Shown piece after piece: positions 30,938 to 40,987 of a DNA stretch of 64,000 nucleotides (positions are counted from its first letter, which is position 1; each line of letters opens with the position of its first letter). Location: positions 7,557,060 through 7,621,059 of the forward strand of contig OX442314.1 of assembly GCA_949358305.1 (NCBI GenBank). The letters are read 5' to 3'. The notes below the pieces were generated by a model. The model did no database searches. It was not told the DNA's origin and saw only the letters and a list, made by a program, of their open reading frames with translations. This stretch comes from Strigamia acuminata. Its lineage: Eukaryota > Arthropoda > Chilopoda > Geophilomorpha > Linotaeniidae. The position numbers and the translations under genes are program-made.

Positions 30938-31429
30938 TGTAGCAGAGGAGAGCGGCGCAAACGATTTATTAATCGCGTGGAAGCTGAATATGGCAGCGTG
31001 TCGCCGACACGAACGATAATGTGACGTGACCAAAACGCAAATTGCCGTGCACGCAGTAGAAAATTGCTTATGTGCACATTAAACGAACTAGAAAGCACTG
31101 AAGGTGCTCTAAATAATAATGAGGCATTTAAAATCATAAATGTTTAATAAAATCAAAGATATTCTTACATATAGAGTCTTTTTCTATACAGGAGTGAATG
31201 AGTGTGCACATATCCGTGTGCGCGGCCATGTTGGAAGTGGTAAAAGATACAATTGACACCATCTGGTGTTGGGAAAAATAAACTAAAGCTAACATGATGC
31301 AGGCAGCATTATGCCCAATGTTAAATAATGAAATAAATCCTAATAAATACACTAGGCTGCATAATGCAGTAATACATAAAGAAATGCGCAAAACAAGTAC
31401 GGAGGACTGTTTGGCATCGATAAACAACA
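30938..31429 (-). repeat. C1 5' LTR (492 bp)
   Basis: Direct repeat of 23878-24369. Followed on the right by the GGTTA duplication and the continuation of the G3 protease. Confidence 0.94.
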
Positions 31430-31580
31430 GGTTACACGTCGGTGAATATCGTCATCGGGAAGGAACAGTTTCGTGTGTGCGATGTTGCGGTCCTGGACGA
31501 GTCGCCGTACGAGATGCTGTTGGGTACGACATTCCGTGACAGCGAAAACATGTCATGGTGTACTGAGTCGGGTGGTACGA
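31430..31580 (+). pseudogene. G3 protease, second half
   Basis: Continues the frame of 22532-23877 when C1 and one GGTTA are ignored. Contains the C-terminal retropepsin motif YEMLLGTTF. Ends at the ACGA target site of G2 (31577-31580). Confidence 0.85.
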
Positions 31581-32575
31581 TGTCGCGCTCAACTCGGTCT
31601 GTCGCTGATACGTGGTATGAGTCACTCTCTGATCTCGCAATACCGCTTTACTCAAGCGGTTACCCAAATAATGTAACACGGCAAGACAATGTAAAAGGTA
31701 AATATAATAAATGTATTTATTATACGGGAATATACAGTTAAAAGGGAATAAAATATGTAAGGGAATAAAAAGGTAAAAGGAAAGGGGTGTGAAGTTGGCG
31801 GGAAACTGGTCGAGGTCGTCCTTTGTCGCTGTGGATCCAAGATGGCGTCCGCGTGGCAACGTGGTGTCGTCTTGGGCCGGCGTGGCAATGAATGGCGTCC
31901 TCGTCTCACGTTTCTCGTTCGGTCCTTCGGGCTCACGCTGGTCGGGCGCGAGTGAATGCCTGAAAGGTCTTACTTCTGGTCTGTTGTCTAGGTTTAGGGT
32001 TTTTTGTAGGTGTCCGGCGATCACACAGCGGCGGACGCTTGGTGGTTCCCGGCGATACACACAGCGGCGGGAACGCTCGTCGTGGTTACTGCAATTTAGG
32101 CTTGTGCGACCGTTTGTCTGCACAACTCGCTAAATTGGAGTAGGTTTACTATTTCTAGCTGGCTTGCTAAAATAGTGTGGTAATCTTGTTTCGCAGGTTA
32201 CTCTGCGGAGGTTAACACAAATCAATCGTACTCACGTTGAAAGTCCCTTGTCCTAGGTCACTCCTGAAGTCTTTGTACTTAGGCTTGATCGTTTTAGGAC
32301 GTTTGGCTTTTACGTGTATCTTGGTTGATTTTTGTGTTGGTTCTGCCCGCTCAGTGCAAGGCGAATTCCTTTGCACAAAGCGGGGGTGACAGGTGACTAA
32401 AGCCACCCAATAGTGGAGAAGACGAATCTCCCCCACTCCCCCAGGGCAGACGCCCGTCCATTGACTGGATGTCAATGCTCTGAGGGAAGGGAGGCGCGCG
32501 TGCGACTCCCCTTCTTTACCCGTATGTAGGCCACGAGAGAAACTCTTCGTGCCCCACCCCAGTCGGGTCACCACA
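31581..32575 (-). repeat. G2 3' LTR (995 bp)
   Basis: Plus strand TGTCGCGCTCAACTC...GGTCACCACA, a direct repeat of 44103-45097 (offset 12522). The short ORFs in it occur in both LTRs and are not called. Confidence 0.95.
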
Positions 32576-32592
32576 CGTCCCCCTCCCAGCTC
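32576..32592 (-). other. G2 polypurine tract
   Basis: Minus strand GAGCTGGGAGGGGGACG abuts the 3' LTR. It is only about 25 bases past the stop of the third ORF. Confidence 0.75.
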
Positions 32593-32614
32593 TGACCGCC
32601 GGTGTTCGGAGCGA

Positions 32615-35482
32615 TCAATCCTTCTTGCTGGGACCCGACGCTGGATCCATCGCCTGGGCGAAACTCACTCCAGGGACGGGCGGCTCAGCGCCGGGCGGCA
32701 CAACGCCGGGCGGCAAAACCAGATCTCCAACCAAGGCTGAAGACTGGTCGCGGGGGTCCTCGTGCTCGGAAATGAAGCACAATTCGTGGCCGCCGGCTGG
32801 CTCGTACGGGGCACGTCTCCTCTCATGCAGCCAAACCCGCGGAATGAACGCCGAAAACCCGGAATTGGTGTGCCGGATCGCGTTCGCCTCCGCGGCCGTT
32901 CGAGGCGCACGGTGGGCCCTCAGCAAACGCTGATGGAGGATCAAATCGGTGGTCTGGCGCACCTGGTTGTGTAGCCAAACGAATACCGATTTCCCCTTGT
33001 CTCTCTGCGCGAGGATGAATTTGCGCGTCGCCGTCGTCATCGACAGCTGAGAGAACTCGTCACACAACTTCTCATAATAGTTCGTCTGAAGCTTCGCCGC
33101 TTTCGCTGGCTTGGCGCTCTTTGGAACTACCGCTTGTTGGACAGTCTCTTCCCGCGCTTGTTGGGCTGCGGGAGGCGTCAGGCTCTGGCGAGCGGCGGAC
33201 ATCGTTGGTGGCGTCCGACATAACAAGCGTCTGGGCTTACCCGCCGCATTTGATAGGACGGGTGTCTGTGGTGTCGCCGCTGGTGGCATCGGTGGCGGCG
33301 GCGGAGGTGGAGTTGGGGCTCCACGTGAAGCAGTCGAAGAGGCGGCGTCGCTCTCCATCGGCTCTTCACTCGTGACCATCATTGCGTGTGACTGCGCTGA
33401 CGGTGTTGGCTCCCACGTGGTAACGGCGTGGCGGAAGGCCATGCTCCGCAACTTATACCCCTCCCATTCGGGGTTCACCACGTCCCGGGTCAGCTCGAAG
33501 CGAGTCATCGCCGGGTTGGGGAGAATGGCGCTCCATTCCCCAACGAGTGCGCGAGGTATCTGCACACCCTCTCTGTCGACTACGGACCAACAGGCCATCG
33601 CCTGTCGTCCGACCCCAAAGAGCGAGGGGGTCAATAACTGGACCATGATTTTCGTCAAAGCCAGCTGTAGACTGCGCCGATTTACAGGGTTGCTGCGATC
33701 AGGATCTGCAGCGAACGCGCGCGAGTGGTGCCGCATCATCGAAATCCCCCACTCGATGAAATGGCGCTGAGTGACGTCGGCGCCCTGCAGAGCAGCGGCG
33801 GCGGCCCTCGGGTCCTCCATCACAAATGCGAAGGCCAAGAGCTCTTCGATCGATGGATTGGCTGCCTCTCGAGCCAGCCGTGCGTTTTCGTCACGCTGTT
33901 CATACCACATCGCGGTGCGGTCGTGTCTTGCCTTGCTCGGGTAATATTCTCCGAATCGGGCGTTATGGCATTCCCGCGCAATGCTCTGGTGAACGGGCAA
34001 CATCACCGAGTCGTCGACGGCCAAGTTCGGCGTAGTGCTCGAACCCGGCATCGGCGGCGGCGGCGGCGGGGGCTGCGTCGGCGGCGGCAGCGGCTGTGTC
34101 GGCGGCGGCAGCGTCAGGGACTGCTGTGCTGGCAACGGTTGCGACGTTGATGACTGCGTCGGCAACAGCAACGTCAAAGACTGTTGTGTTGGCGGTGGCA
34201 GCGTCGCTTGCACTCCAGTCGGCGTGACTTGGAGTGCCGGGAGCTGGCTTACAGTACTCGTCGGTGGAACGACGGCCGTAGGCGCGTTTTCTACACGCGG
34301 TCGCGAATTGACATATTCGCTTAACCACCGTGCCACTTCGTGTGGAATCACGGTACCATGCTCGACGACGCCCATCTTGCGAGCGAACTGCATCGCGGGG
34401 TCGAAACGCGACAATTTCTTGCGTTTCATCTGGGTGATGATCTCGCGAAGGTCCCGCGTGTCTGGCGCTAGGACGCGACGCTCCCCGGAAGATCGGCCAC
34501 TCGACTTCGATCGTGCCTCTCTCGCTTCCTTCGCTTCGATTGCTTTGAGAGCGTGTTCGGGAAGGGGAATTCCTCGCGCCTCGCAGCGAGCGAAATACCG
34601 CTCTTTGCGGTCTCGTTTCCGCTGCTCACGATGAGTTAGCGGATGTCTGCCGACACGGGGACGAGAGACTCGCTCTTCGTCACCCGAAATCCAGACTTCT
34701 CGAGTCTCTTTACCGTCTTTCATCTGACGGTTGACGAACACCCTTGGTCTGGTGTAATTCGCGGGGTCGCGCGGTGGCTGCGCTGACGTTCCCGCTCCAT
34801 CGTTGACGGTCGAGTGCTGTTCGACGCACTGTTTCTTCGACCGTCCCGGGGAGCGCGATTCGCTGCCCCCGGTTCCCTTGGAGCGCTTGCGCTTCCTTGG
34901 GAAATTATATTTGGGGCCGAGAATTCCCAAATAGTGGAGTTGCCACATTTCAGCTTGTGACGTGAGAATCCCCATTCTCGGTCGCCACTGTGGCGTAACT
35001 TCTCCCTGCCGAATCTGCTCGCACCACAGATGTATATCGGCGGTGCTCATTCCGTCGTCTTGCAAAATCCGCTCTGCAACCGCCGGCGCAGTGTCGATTA
35101 GCTGCTGGCGGTAGTGTTGATACACTTCTTCGCGGGCCTCCTCGGTCTCGGCCGCTTGCCACGCGAACAACACATGCTCCTCCGCCGGCCTGCCGGAGTA
35201 TTGGCTCGACAGGGCCGGGTGGAAGATTGGTGACTTCGGGTCATCGATGCGAGCGAGCTCTGCAGCGACGACGTTTCGCACCGACTCCGGGAACGCGTCC
35301 AGGAGTGTACAATCGTTAACCCAACGCTTGGCGAGGGCGCGCGAAAATAATACGCGCAGGCGGTATGGCTTCGCATCTTCGCCAAAGCAGCGGCGCAGAA
35401 AATCGGGCAGTACGCCTCGATATATGCCCGCTCGCACTATGCATGCGGGGCTGAGCGCTCCCCATGTGTCTCGGAGCTCCAT
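32615..35482 (-). CDS. G2 third ORF, unrecognised 955-residue protein
   Basis: I start it at the ATG at 35482 (MELRDTWGALSPACIV). Directly upstream on the minus strand is a splice-acceptor-like tract, tttccatcattgcag, ending exactly before the ATG. The frame is open to 35869, but the upstream part is AT-rich and looks untranslated. The protein has a folded-looking N-terminal ~170 residues, a basic Ser/Arg stretch, a motif FARCEARGIPLPEHALKAIE resembling the G1 ORF3 repeat, Gln/Pro/Thr-rich linkers with polyproline, and a second folded-looking region (near 33400-33850). A Pro/Ala linker and a final ~190 residues follow. No signal peptide, membrane anchor or protease-cleavage motif is evident, so it does not look like an envelope. 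Function unknown. Confidence 0.8.
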   Translation of the reverse strand: MELRDTWGALSPACIVRAGIYRGVLPDFLRRCFGEDAKPYRLRVLFSRALAKRWVNDCTLLDAFPESVRNVVAAELARIDDPKSPIFHPALSSQYSGRPAEEHVLFAWQAAETEEAREEVYQHYRQQLIDTAPAVAERILQDDGMSTADIHLWCEQIRQGEVTPQWRPRMGILTSQAEMWQLHYLGILGPKYNFPRKRKRSKGTGGSESRSPGRSKKQCVEQHSTVNDGAGTSAQPPRDPANYTRPRVFVNRQMKDGKETREVWISGDEERVSRPRVGRHPLTHREQRKRDRKERYFARCEARGIPLPEHALKAIEAKEAREARSKSSGRSSGERRVLAPDTRDLREIITQMKRKKLSRFDPAMQFARKMGVVEHGTVIPHEVARWLSEYVNSRPRVENAPTAVVPPTSTVSQLPALQVTPTGVQATLPPPTQQSLTLLLPTQSSTSQPLPAQQSLTLPPPTQPLPPPTQPPPPPPPMPGSSTTPNLAVDDSVMLPVHQSIARECHNARFGEYYPSKARHDRTAMWYEQRDENARLAREAANPSIEELLAFAFVMEDPRAAAAALQGADVTQRHFIEWGISMMRHHSRAFAADPDRSNPVNRRSLQLALTKIMVQLLTPSLFGVGRQAMACWSVVDREGVQIPRALVGEWSAILPNPAMTRFELTRDVVNPEWEGYKLRSMAFRHAVTTWEPTPSAQSHAMMVTSEEPMESDAASSTASRGAPTPPPPPPPMPPAATPQTPVLSNAAGKPRRLLCRTPPTMSAARQSLTPPAAQQAREETVQQAVVPKSAKPAKAAKLQTNYYEKLCDEFSQLSMTTATRKFILAQRDKGKSVFVWLHNQVRQTTDLILHQRLLRAHRAPRTAAEANAIRHTNSGFSAFIPRVWLHERRRAPYEPAGGHELCFISEHEDPRDQSSALVGDLVLPPGVVPPGAEPPVPGVSFAQAMDPASGPSKKD

Positions 35483-36859
35483 CTGCAATGATGGAAACAA
35501 AATAATTAATGAAATCGCCAATAACACGGAGATAAATAGGGGGTGGGCTCGAGGAACGTCGCTGAAACGTGCGACCGCTCGTCGAGTCCTATTCCTGTTC
35601 ATTGATTCGTCCTTGTCAGGAAGAAAAGAGTCTTCTTGGCACATCTGGTTCACGTCCAATGATAACCACGAGACGGAATCGAGCGTATTAATCCGGAAAT
35701 TTTTCTTCGGATTGTTTAATTTAAAATTAAACTGTAAATTTGTATTTAAACCAATAAATTCGCGAAATCGTTCGTGAAAATCTCCAATAACAATTTTAGA
35801 ACATGTAAACAAATGTTCTTGTCGTGAATTAACTTGTAAAGAAATAAATTTGTCTAATAATAACTCCAAAAATTCGGAGTTAAAGTCGAGTTAAAAAACG
35901 AATCTATAATAAATTAGTGTCATCGGGAAAAAATTCGCAAATAAAATAGCAAATAAAAATAGAAACAACGTTCTATAAATTCTTTCAAAATCCATCCAAT
36001 AAATTATTCCCATTTCTGGAATATAAAAAGAAAGCTCGTTTCCTTTGTCTCGTTCGTGTCAATTGTCGTGAGTCATCTTCAAGGAGCGAGGCGACAGTTT
36101 GTCTGCTATCGCGTCCTTGAAGACAAATAATAGGAGAAAATACAATCGCTCTCGCGATCGTGGATATTAGTATAATAATTATACACTATTTCGAACGCAG
36201 AGCGTTCATGTCAAGTATTAGTCAAGTGTATCTTTAATTCGACCGCACGGAGCTAAATCTCGTGCGGCGATGCCGACTACTACCTGATCGGGTGGAACTA
36301 CGTTTATGTCCGGGTCCCAATTCTCGTCATGATGCTGTATTTCAAGCATTTCCTCGTCCCCTCCTTCCTCATCCATCGTGAGGATTGCGCGTTCAGTCAG
36401 ACCACGATTAAAAAACTTGAAAACTTCTCGTAAAATGGATCAAAAACTTGGTTAAAAATGCACTCGCTGTGTATCACGTGCGGACGACGATCAGCTGATT
36501 TTAGCGGAAGTCCGGGTGAAAACGAGGCAATCGTGGTGGGTTCTGGGTAATTTTACTCCAGAACCAGGTGTTTATGACTGTGCGCAACAGCCCGTGCGCA
36601 TGTTACGCTACGGGGCTCCTTTGTTTCTACGCCCGTGCGCGATCGCTGCTACGGGGTCTTTTGCACGCGGTATCCGACCCGTGCCGATAATTTTGCTACG
36701 GGTCCCGCGTTTCCACGCCATCTCGTGACGCGAATTCGACCGATATCCGCTTCGTTGGACTTAGCGAAATTTTCAGAGTCTCGGATTTTGATGGCTAGCG
36801 CTGTCGATCGGTCAATTTTTTTTTGTTTTTTCAGCGTCGCCATCGACTCGTAACGTTTT
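35483..36859. other. G2 pol-ORF3 gap
   Basis: Holds the acceptor-like tract at its left end and otherwise AT-rich non-coding DNA. A short plus-strand ORF at 35247-35777 is the shadow of ORF3. The length is close to that of the G1 gap. Confidence 0.6.
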
Positions 36860-39800
36860 CTACTCCTTTCCTACGACCTTTCCGTCTTTTATAAACGGAT
36901 TACTTCCACGGGGCCGCAGGTGATGAGTCGAGACAGGTACGATATTTTTTGTTGTTTTTTGTGTCTGTACCTCCTCATTATTGTTTTCTTTTTTATCCGT
37001 GTTTTTTGTGTTTGTTTCAGGAGTTTCTCCTGTTTCCCCCCCGACCAAAATTGGATCCGGAACGGATTCAACTATCTCGTTTACCGGTGGTGAAGGGGCG
37101 TCGAAATACTCCTCGTTGTCACTTGGCGGTGCTTTTTCCGACTCGCCAGCGAACATATCGACGATTTGGCCGTCAGTTTTTGACTTGACTTGGCCCTTGG
37201 CCCACATTTCTTGCGGGAATTCCGGAATGTACGGAGTTAACTCTCGTACCTGGATCGATTTGTGCTCGGTATTGTCCTCGAGCTTACGTAATTTATACGC
37301 GTTACCGCCATGCTTGCCGATGATCACATACGGACCATCTCTCTTGTCGGCCAAGCTGGCGGTGATTCCTCTCGCTGCATTTGAGAGGATGTGTGTGTCT
37401 TTCCACACCAAATCATTGATCTCGAAATTCACAAATTTTCTACCGCTTTTATCTTGTAAAATGCGGTCGCGCATATTAAAAATGTGCGCCATCATGTGCT
37501 TGTACGTGTTGGAGATGGTTTGCTCCAATTTATACACGTACTCATGTGGTTTCTCAGGGTCCACCACATTTACTGACTCTGCCACTCGTGGGTCCCAAGG
37601 CACTCGTAGCTCCCGGGCGAAGTTGAGGTAGGCCGGAGAAAAATCTCTCGTCCTCGAGACTGTTGTTCGTATGCTGAACGCGATCTCCCTCAAGTATTCA
37701 TCCCACTTATTGTGGATGTCAGTGAATATACTTAGTGCATATTTAATGTCCCTGTTGAGTCGCTCAACGGGATTTGTTCTGGGATTGTAGGTCGAAGTAT
37801 GTGACGCCACAATCCCGAATTTCTCACAAAACTTACCCCAAATTTTCGAGATAAATTGGGGTCCGTTGTCGGATATCATTTTACGTGGAAATCCGTAACG
37901 TAACGCTACGTCGTAGATACATTCAACGATTTTTTCTGCTGAAGGTCTAGCGACGGCGTACAACTCGGGCCAACGAGTCGCCACGTCCATTATAACGATA
38001 ATGTACGCATTTTTATTTCCCGTAACGGGTTTTGGGCCCATCACATCGACACTTAAACAATCAAAAGGCGCGTAAGGCCCTAAGAAAATAGTTTCGAATG
38101 GTGATTTACTCCTCGGCTTGCACGCTTGACATCGCTGACATTGGTGGACAAAAAGAGCAATATCTTTTTTCATCCCTGTCCAGTGAAAAAGCTGTGTAGC
38201 ACGATAGAGTGTTCTGCTTACTCCCGCATGGCTCGCAAGCGGGTGCCCGTGTAACAACCACAGCACGCGACCGATTAAGGAAGCAGGTATTACTACCTTT
38301 ACTGCGGTGTCCGATTCACTCAAGTCATCTTGGTGATTTGGGTGATGTTTCACCAAAAGGCCGTCATCCAATAGGTAATCTATGGATTCGTGTGCATAAC
38401 GACGCTTCTGCCTTCTGGTTAAGTTGGGCGGATATTTTCCTGTCAGTACGAATCTAGCTCTGTCCTGACATTTTTTGTCTAATTTTTGTTGCACAATTAT
38501 TTCCTCCCTTGTCGGGGGATTGCTTCGCATTTGCTTGCCGACATGAGCGTGGAAGGCGCTTAGAAGCGGGTCATTTATTCTCCGCTCTAGCTTAAATTTC
38601 TTCTTTGCATTTGGGTGATTGTCAGCAGCTGGTTGGTATAACCGCGTCCAGAATCCACAGAATTTTACATCTGCTGGAGACGCGGTGGGAATTTCATTTA
38701 TCTTCCTTAAATCCCAACGGTGACAACTCGTCGGGCAGTAAATGATGCGGGAATCATCCTCGCCATCATCGTCAGCGTCGATAGGATCTGACACTGGTGC
38801 CCTTGATAGAGCGTCAGCCACGACGTTATATTTGCCGGGCTTGTATTGAATGGTCAAGTCACATGCCATCAGTTCTAACTGCCATCTGGCTAGTCGACCG
38901 GCTGGCTCCTTTAATTTCATCAGCCATTGTAACGCTTGATGATCTGTGTGGACTACAAATTTGGTATATTCGAGATAATCTCTGAATTTCCTTATAGCCC
39001 ACACAACTGCCAAACACTCCAACTCTGTGGCGTTGTAATTTTTTTCAGCGCCTTGGAGTTTGCGACTTATAAACATGCACGGCAGGTCTTGTTCGACTCC
39101 GTCGCGCACGTGAGTTTGAAGCAACGCGGCTCCTAACCCAACTCTGCTGGCGTCCGTATGTAATATGAACGGCCGGTTTAAGTCGGGTAGAGGCATTACG
39201 CCGACTTCCGTCAGCATCCTCTTTATCGCATTAAATGCGATGTTGCACTCATTTGACCATACAAATTCGTTTTCATTCTTCAGGAGGTCGGTAACTGGGG
39301 CTGCCACTTCAGCTAGACCCGGTAGCAACCTGCCGAAGAAGTTTATCATTCCCATAAACCGTTGGACACCTTTAACGTCCTCGGGTGGTGGGAAACGATT
39401 AATCGCATCGATTTTTTCGGGGCCAATAGCTAAACCGTTGACTCCAATGCGATAACCCAGGAAGGCAAGCTCCTTTCGGCAGAACTTGCTCTTGCCCGGA
39501 TGAACGTGTAACCCAGCTTTCGCCAGCCGGGTGAGCACTTGGTCGATGTGCTCAATGTGCTCTTCGAATGTTTTAGAGGCAATAACTATGTCATCTAGGT
39601 ATGCCCACACGAACTGATGCAGGATATCACCCAATACGCTTTCGATTAGTCTCTGAAAGGTACTGGGAGCATTCACTAAACCAAACGGCATGACGTTGAA
39701 CATCAACCGTCCAATTGGCGAGTAAAATGCTGTTTTTAGCTTATCCTCTGGCCTCATCTCAACTTGCCAGTATCCCTTCGACAGATCCATCGTCGTAACC

Positions 39801-40987
39801 CAAGAAAAGGGGCTAAGCTCTCTCAAAATGGATTCGATAGACGGCATCTGTATGGGATCTATTTCTGTCACCGCGTTTAATGGGCGGTAATCAATGCATA
39901 GGCGTGGGTCCGAGCCCGGGCGCATCACGAGTACAACTCGCGTCGCGTATTCTCCCTGGGCCTCGGAGACAATGCCACTGTCTAGCATTTCTTGGCACAT
40001 TTTTTGCACTATTTCACGTTTTTGCGGGTTCATTCCCTTATACGCAACTCGTATAGGTTTATTATCCGTCAATTTAATTTCGTGAATAGCCTTATTCGTT
40101 CGGCCCGGTTTTTTCGACAGGATCCCCTCATATTTAAGTAGGACCCTTCGTAGGGCTGCCGCTTCGTTTAATTCTAAAGCGGCGTCGGCGACAAGCGTTT
40201 CCACTACATTGTCCCGTCGCAATTCTGTTACGAATGCTTTAAAATCGTAGTCTTGAACGAATTTCTTTAGGCCTTTCTCCCACTGTGTCTTGTCGGCCGC
40301 TTCTTTTACAAGAGCTGGTGGCACGACAATTGCGGGTCTTTCCTTATCATTTCTGATATAATTCCAAGATTTCGTTATTGGATTTGGTTGTATTTCCATT
40401 GACGCCATGAGGTCTAAGCCCAACAGAAAAATTCTGTCGCACGTGGGCAGGACCAGGAAAGGGTGCTGTTCTACCCCTCCGAGCCACTCCATGGTCAATA
40501 ATATAACTCCTTTTGGACGCGCCATTCCGTTGGCGGTTTTTAGACGTACATTTTTATTAACGCCTTTTATCTTATCGGTGAGACCCAATGATGCTACTAT
40601 GTCTTCGGAAACGAACGAGCGATCTGCTCCCGAGTCTAGCAGTCCCATAATTTTTTCGCGTTCTACTGTCATGGGCAGCATACATAGGCGGCTGGTATAT
40701 TCGACCGCCACGTTGCACATGAAAACACGAAATTCTTCTGTGTCTTCGACTACTTGAGGTAATTCTTCAAGCAGTAGGTTTGGTCCTTCCACCTCAGCCT
40801 CAGCGTTTGCGGTAATTACCTGCAAAGCGTTGTTGGCCCTGTCTTGGATCTGGGCGTTAGCTATGTCACTACCCATTTCTTTGACTGGTGGCGGTTTATC
40901 GAACCCTTTGTTAAACCCCTTCTTCTTCATGAATGGCGCAGACGGTCGAGAAGTTATTTCTTTGCCGCCTGCGCTGACTCGTTTTTT
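36860..40987 (-). CDS. pol: G2 pol: protease, reverse transcriptase, RNase H, integrase
   Basis: In the -1 frame relative to gag and overlapping its end; an internal ATG lies at 40930 but entry is probably by frameshift. The domains are: a retropepsin with LLDSGADRSF (near 40640), an RT with MPFGLVNAPS and a YLDD active site (near 39590-39605), RNase H with LHTDASRVGLG (near 39150), and an integrase with H...H...CQRC and the DD35E residues in SVDVMGP, SDNGPQF and NPVERLNRD. A long acidic then basic tail follows, ending at 36860. It is uninterrupted over about 1370 codons. Related to G1 and G5 pol but clearly a different family. Confidence 0.94.
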   Translation of the reverse strand, partial: KKRVSAGGKEITSRPSAPFMKKKGFNKGFDKPPPVKEMGSDIANAQIQDRANNALQVITANAEAEVEGPNLLLEELPQVVEDTEEFRVFMCNVAVEYTSRLCMLPMTVEREKIMGLLDSGADRSFVSEDIVASLGLTDKIKGVNKNVRLKTANGMARPKGVILLTMEWLGGVEQHPFLVLPTCDRIFLLGLDLMASMEIQPNPITKSWNYIRNDKERPAIVVPPALVKEAADKTQWEKGLKKFVQDYDFKAFVTELRRDNVVETLVADAALELNEAAALRRVLLKYEGILSKKPGRTNKAIHEIKLTDNKPIRVAYKGMNPQKREIVQKMCQEMLDSGIVSEAQGEYATRVVLVMRPGSDPRLCIDYRPLNAVTEIDPIQMPSIESILRELSPFSWVTTMDLSKGYWQVEMRPEDKLKTAFYSPIGRLMFNVMPFGLVNAPSTFQRLIESVLGDILHQFVWAYLDDIVIASKTFEEHIEHIDQVLTRLAKAGLHVHPGKSKFCRKELAFLGYRIGVNGLAIGPEKIDAINRFPPPEDVKGVQRFMGMINFFGRLLPGLAEVAAPVTDLLKNENEFVWSNECNIAFNAIKRMLTEVGVMPLPDLNRPFILHTDASRVGLGAALLQTHVRDGVEQDLPCMFISRKLQGAEKNYNATELECLAVVWAIRKFRDYLEYTKFVVHTDHQALQWLMKLKEPAGRLARWQLELMACDLTIQYKPGKYNVVADALSRAPVSDPIDADDDGEDDSRIIYCPTSCHRWDLRKINEIPTASPADVKFCGFWTRLYQPAADNHPNAKKKFKLERRINDPLLSAFHAHVGKQMRSNPPTREEIIVQQKLDKKCQDRARFVLTGKYPPNLTRRQKRRYAHESIDYLLDDGLLVKHHPNHQDDLSESDTAVKVVIPASLIGRVLWLLHGHPLASHAGVSRTLYRATQLFHWTGMKKDIALFVHQCQRCQACKPRSKSPFETIFLGPYAPFDCLSVDVMGPKPVTGNKNAYIIVIMDVATRWPELYAVARPSAEKIVECIYDVALRYGFPRKMISDNGPQFISKIWGKFCEKFGIVASHTSTYNPRTNPVERLNRDIKYALSIFTDIHNKWDEYLREIAFSIRTTVSRTRDFSPAYLNFARELRVPWDPRVAESVNVVDPEKPHEYVYKLEQTISNTYKHMMAHIFNMRDRILQDKSGRKFVNFEINDLVWKDTHILSNAARGITASLADKRDGPYVIIGKHGGNAYKLRKLEDNTEHKSIQVRELTPYIPEFPQEMWAKGQVKSKTDGQIVDMFAGESEKAPPSDNEEYFDAPSPPVNEIVESVPDPILVGGETGETPETNTKNTDKKENNNEEVQTQKTTKNIVPVSTHHLRPRGSNPFIKDGKVVGKE

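Larger units (their letters stand above)
23878..31429 (-). mobile_element. C1: decayed Ty1/copia element
   Basis: LTRs 23878-24369 and 30938-31429 (492 bp, about 6 differences), with a 5-bp target duplication GGTTA (23873-23877 and 31430-31434). The polyprotein on the minus strand is a close relative of C2 but carries several inactivating changes and a 644-bp MITE. Inserted in the G3 protease. Confidence 0.95.

Noticed and set aside
31452-32123. 223-codon minus ORF spanning the G2 3' LTR edge (and its copy at 44055-44645)
   Set aside because: It lies mainly in the LTR, and the two copies differ exactly where the LTR ends, so it is not a gene.
33111-33770. 219-codon plus-strand ORF (and 34035-34634) opposite G2 ORF3
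   Set aside because: Low-complexity Gly/Cys-rich reading produced by the Pro/Ala/Gln-rich linkers of the minus-strand ORF.
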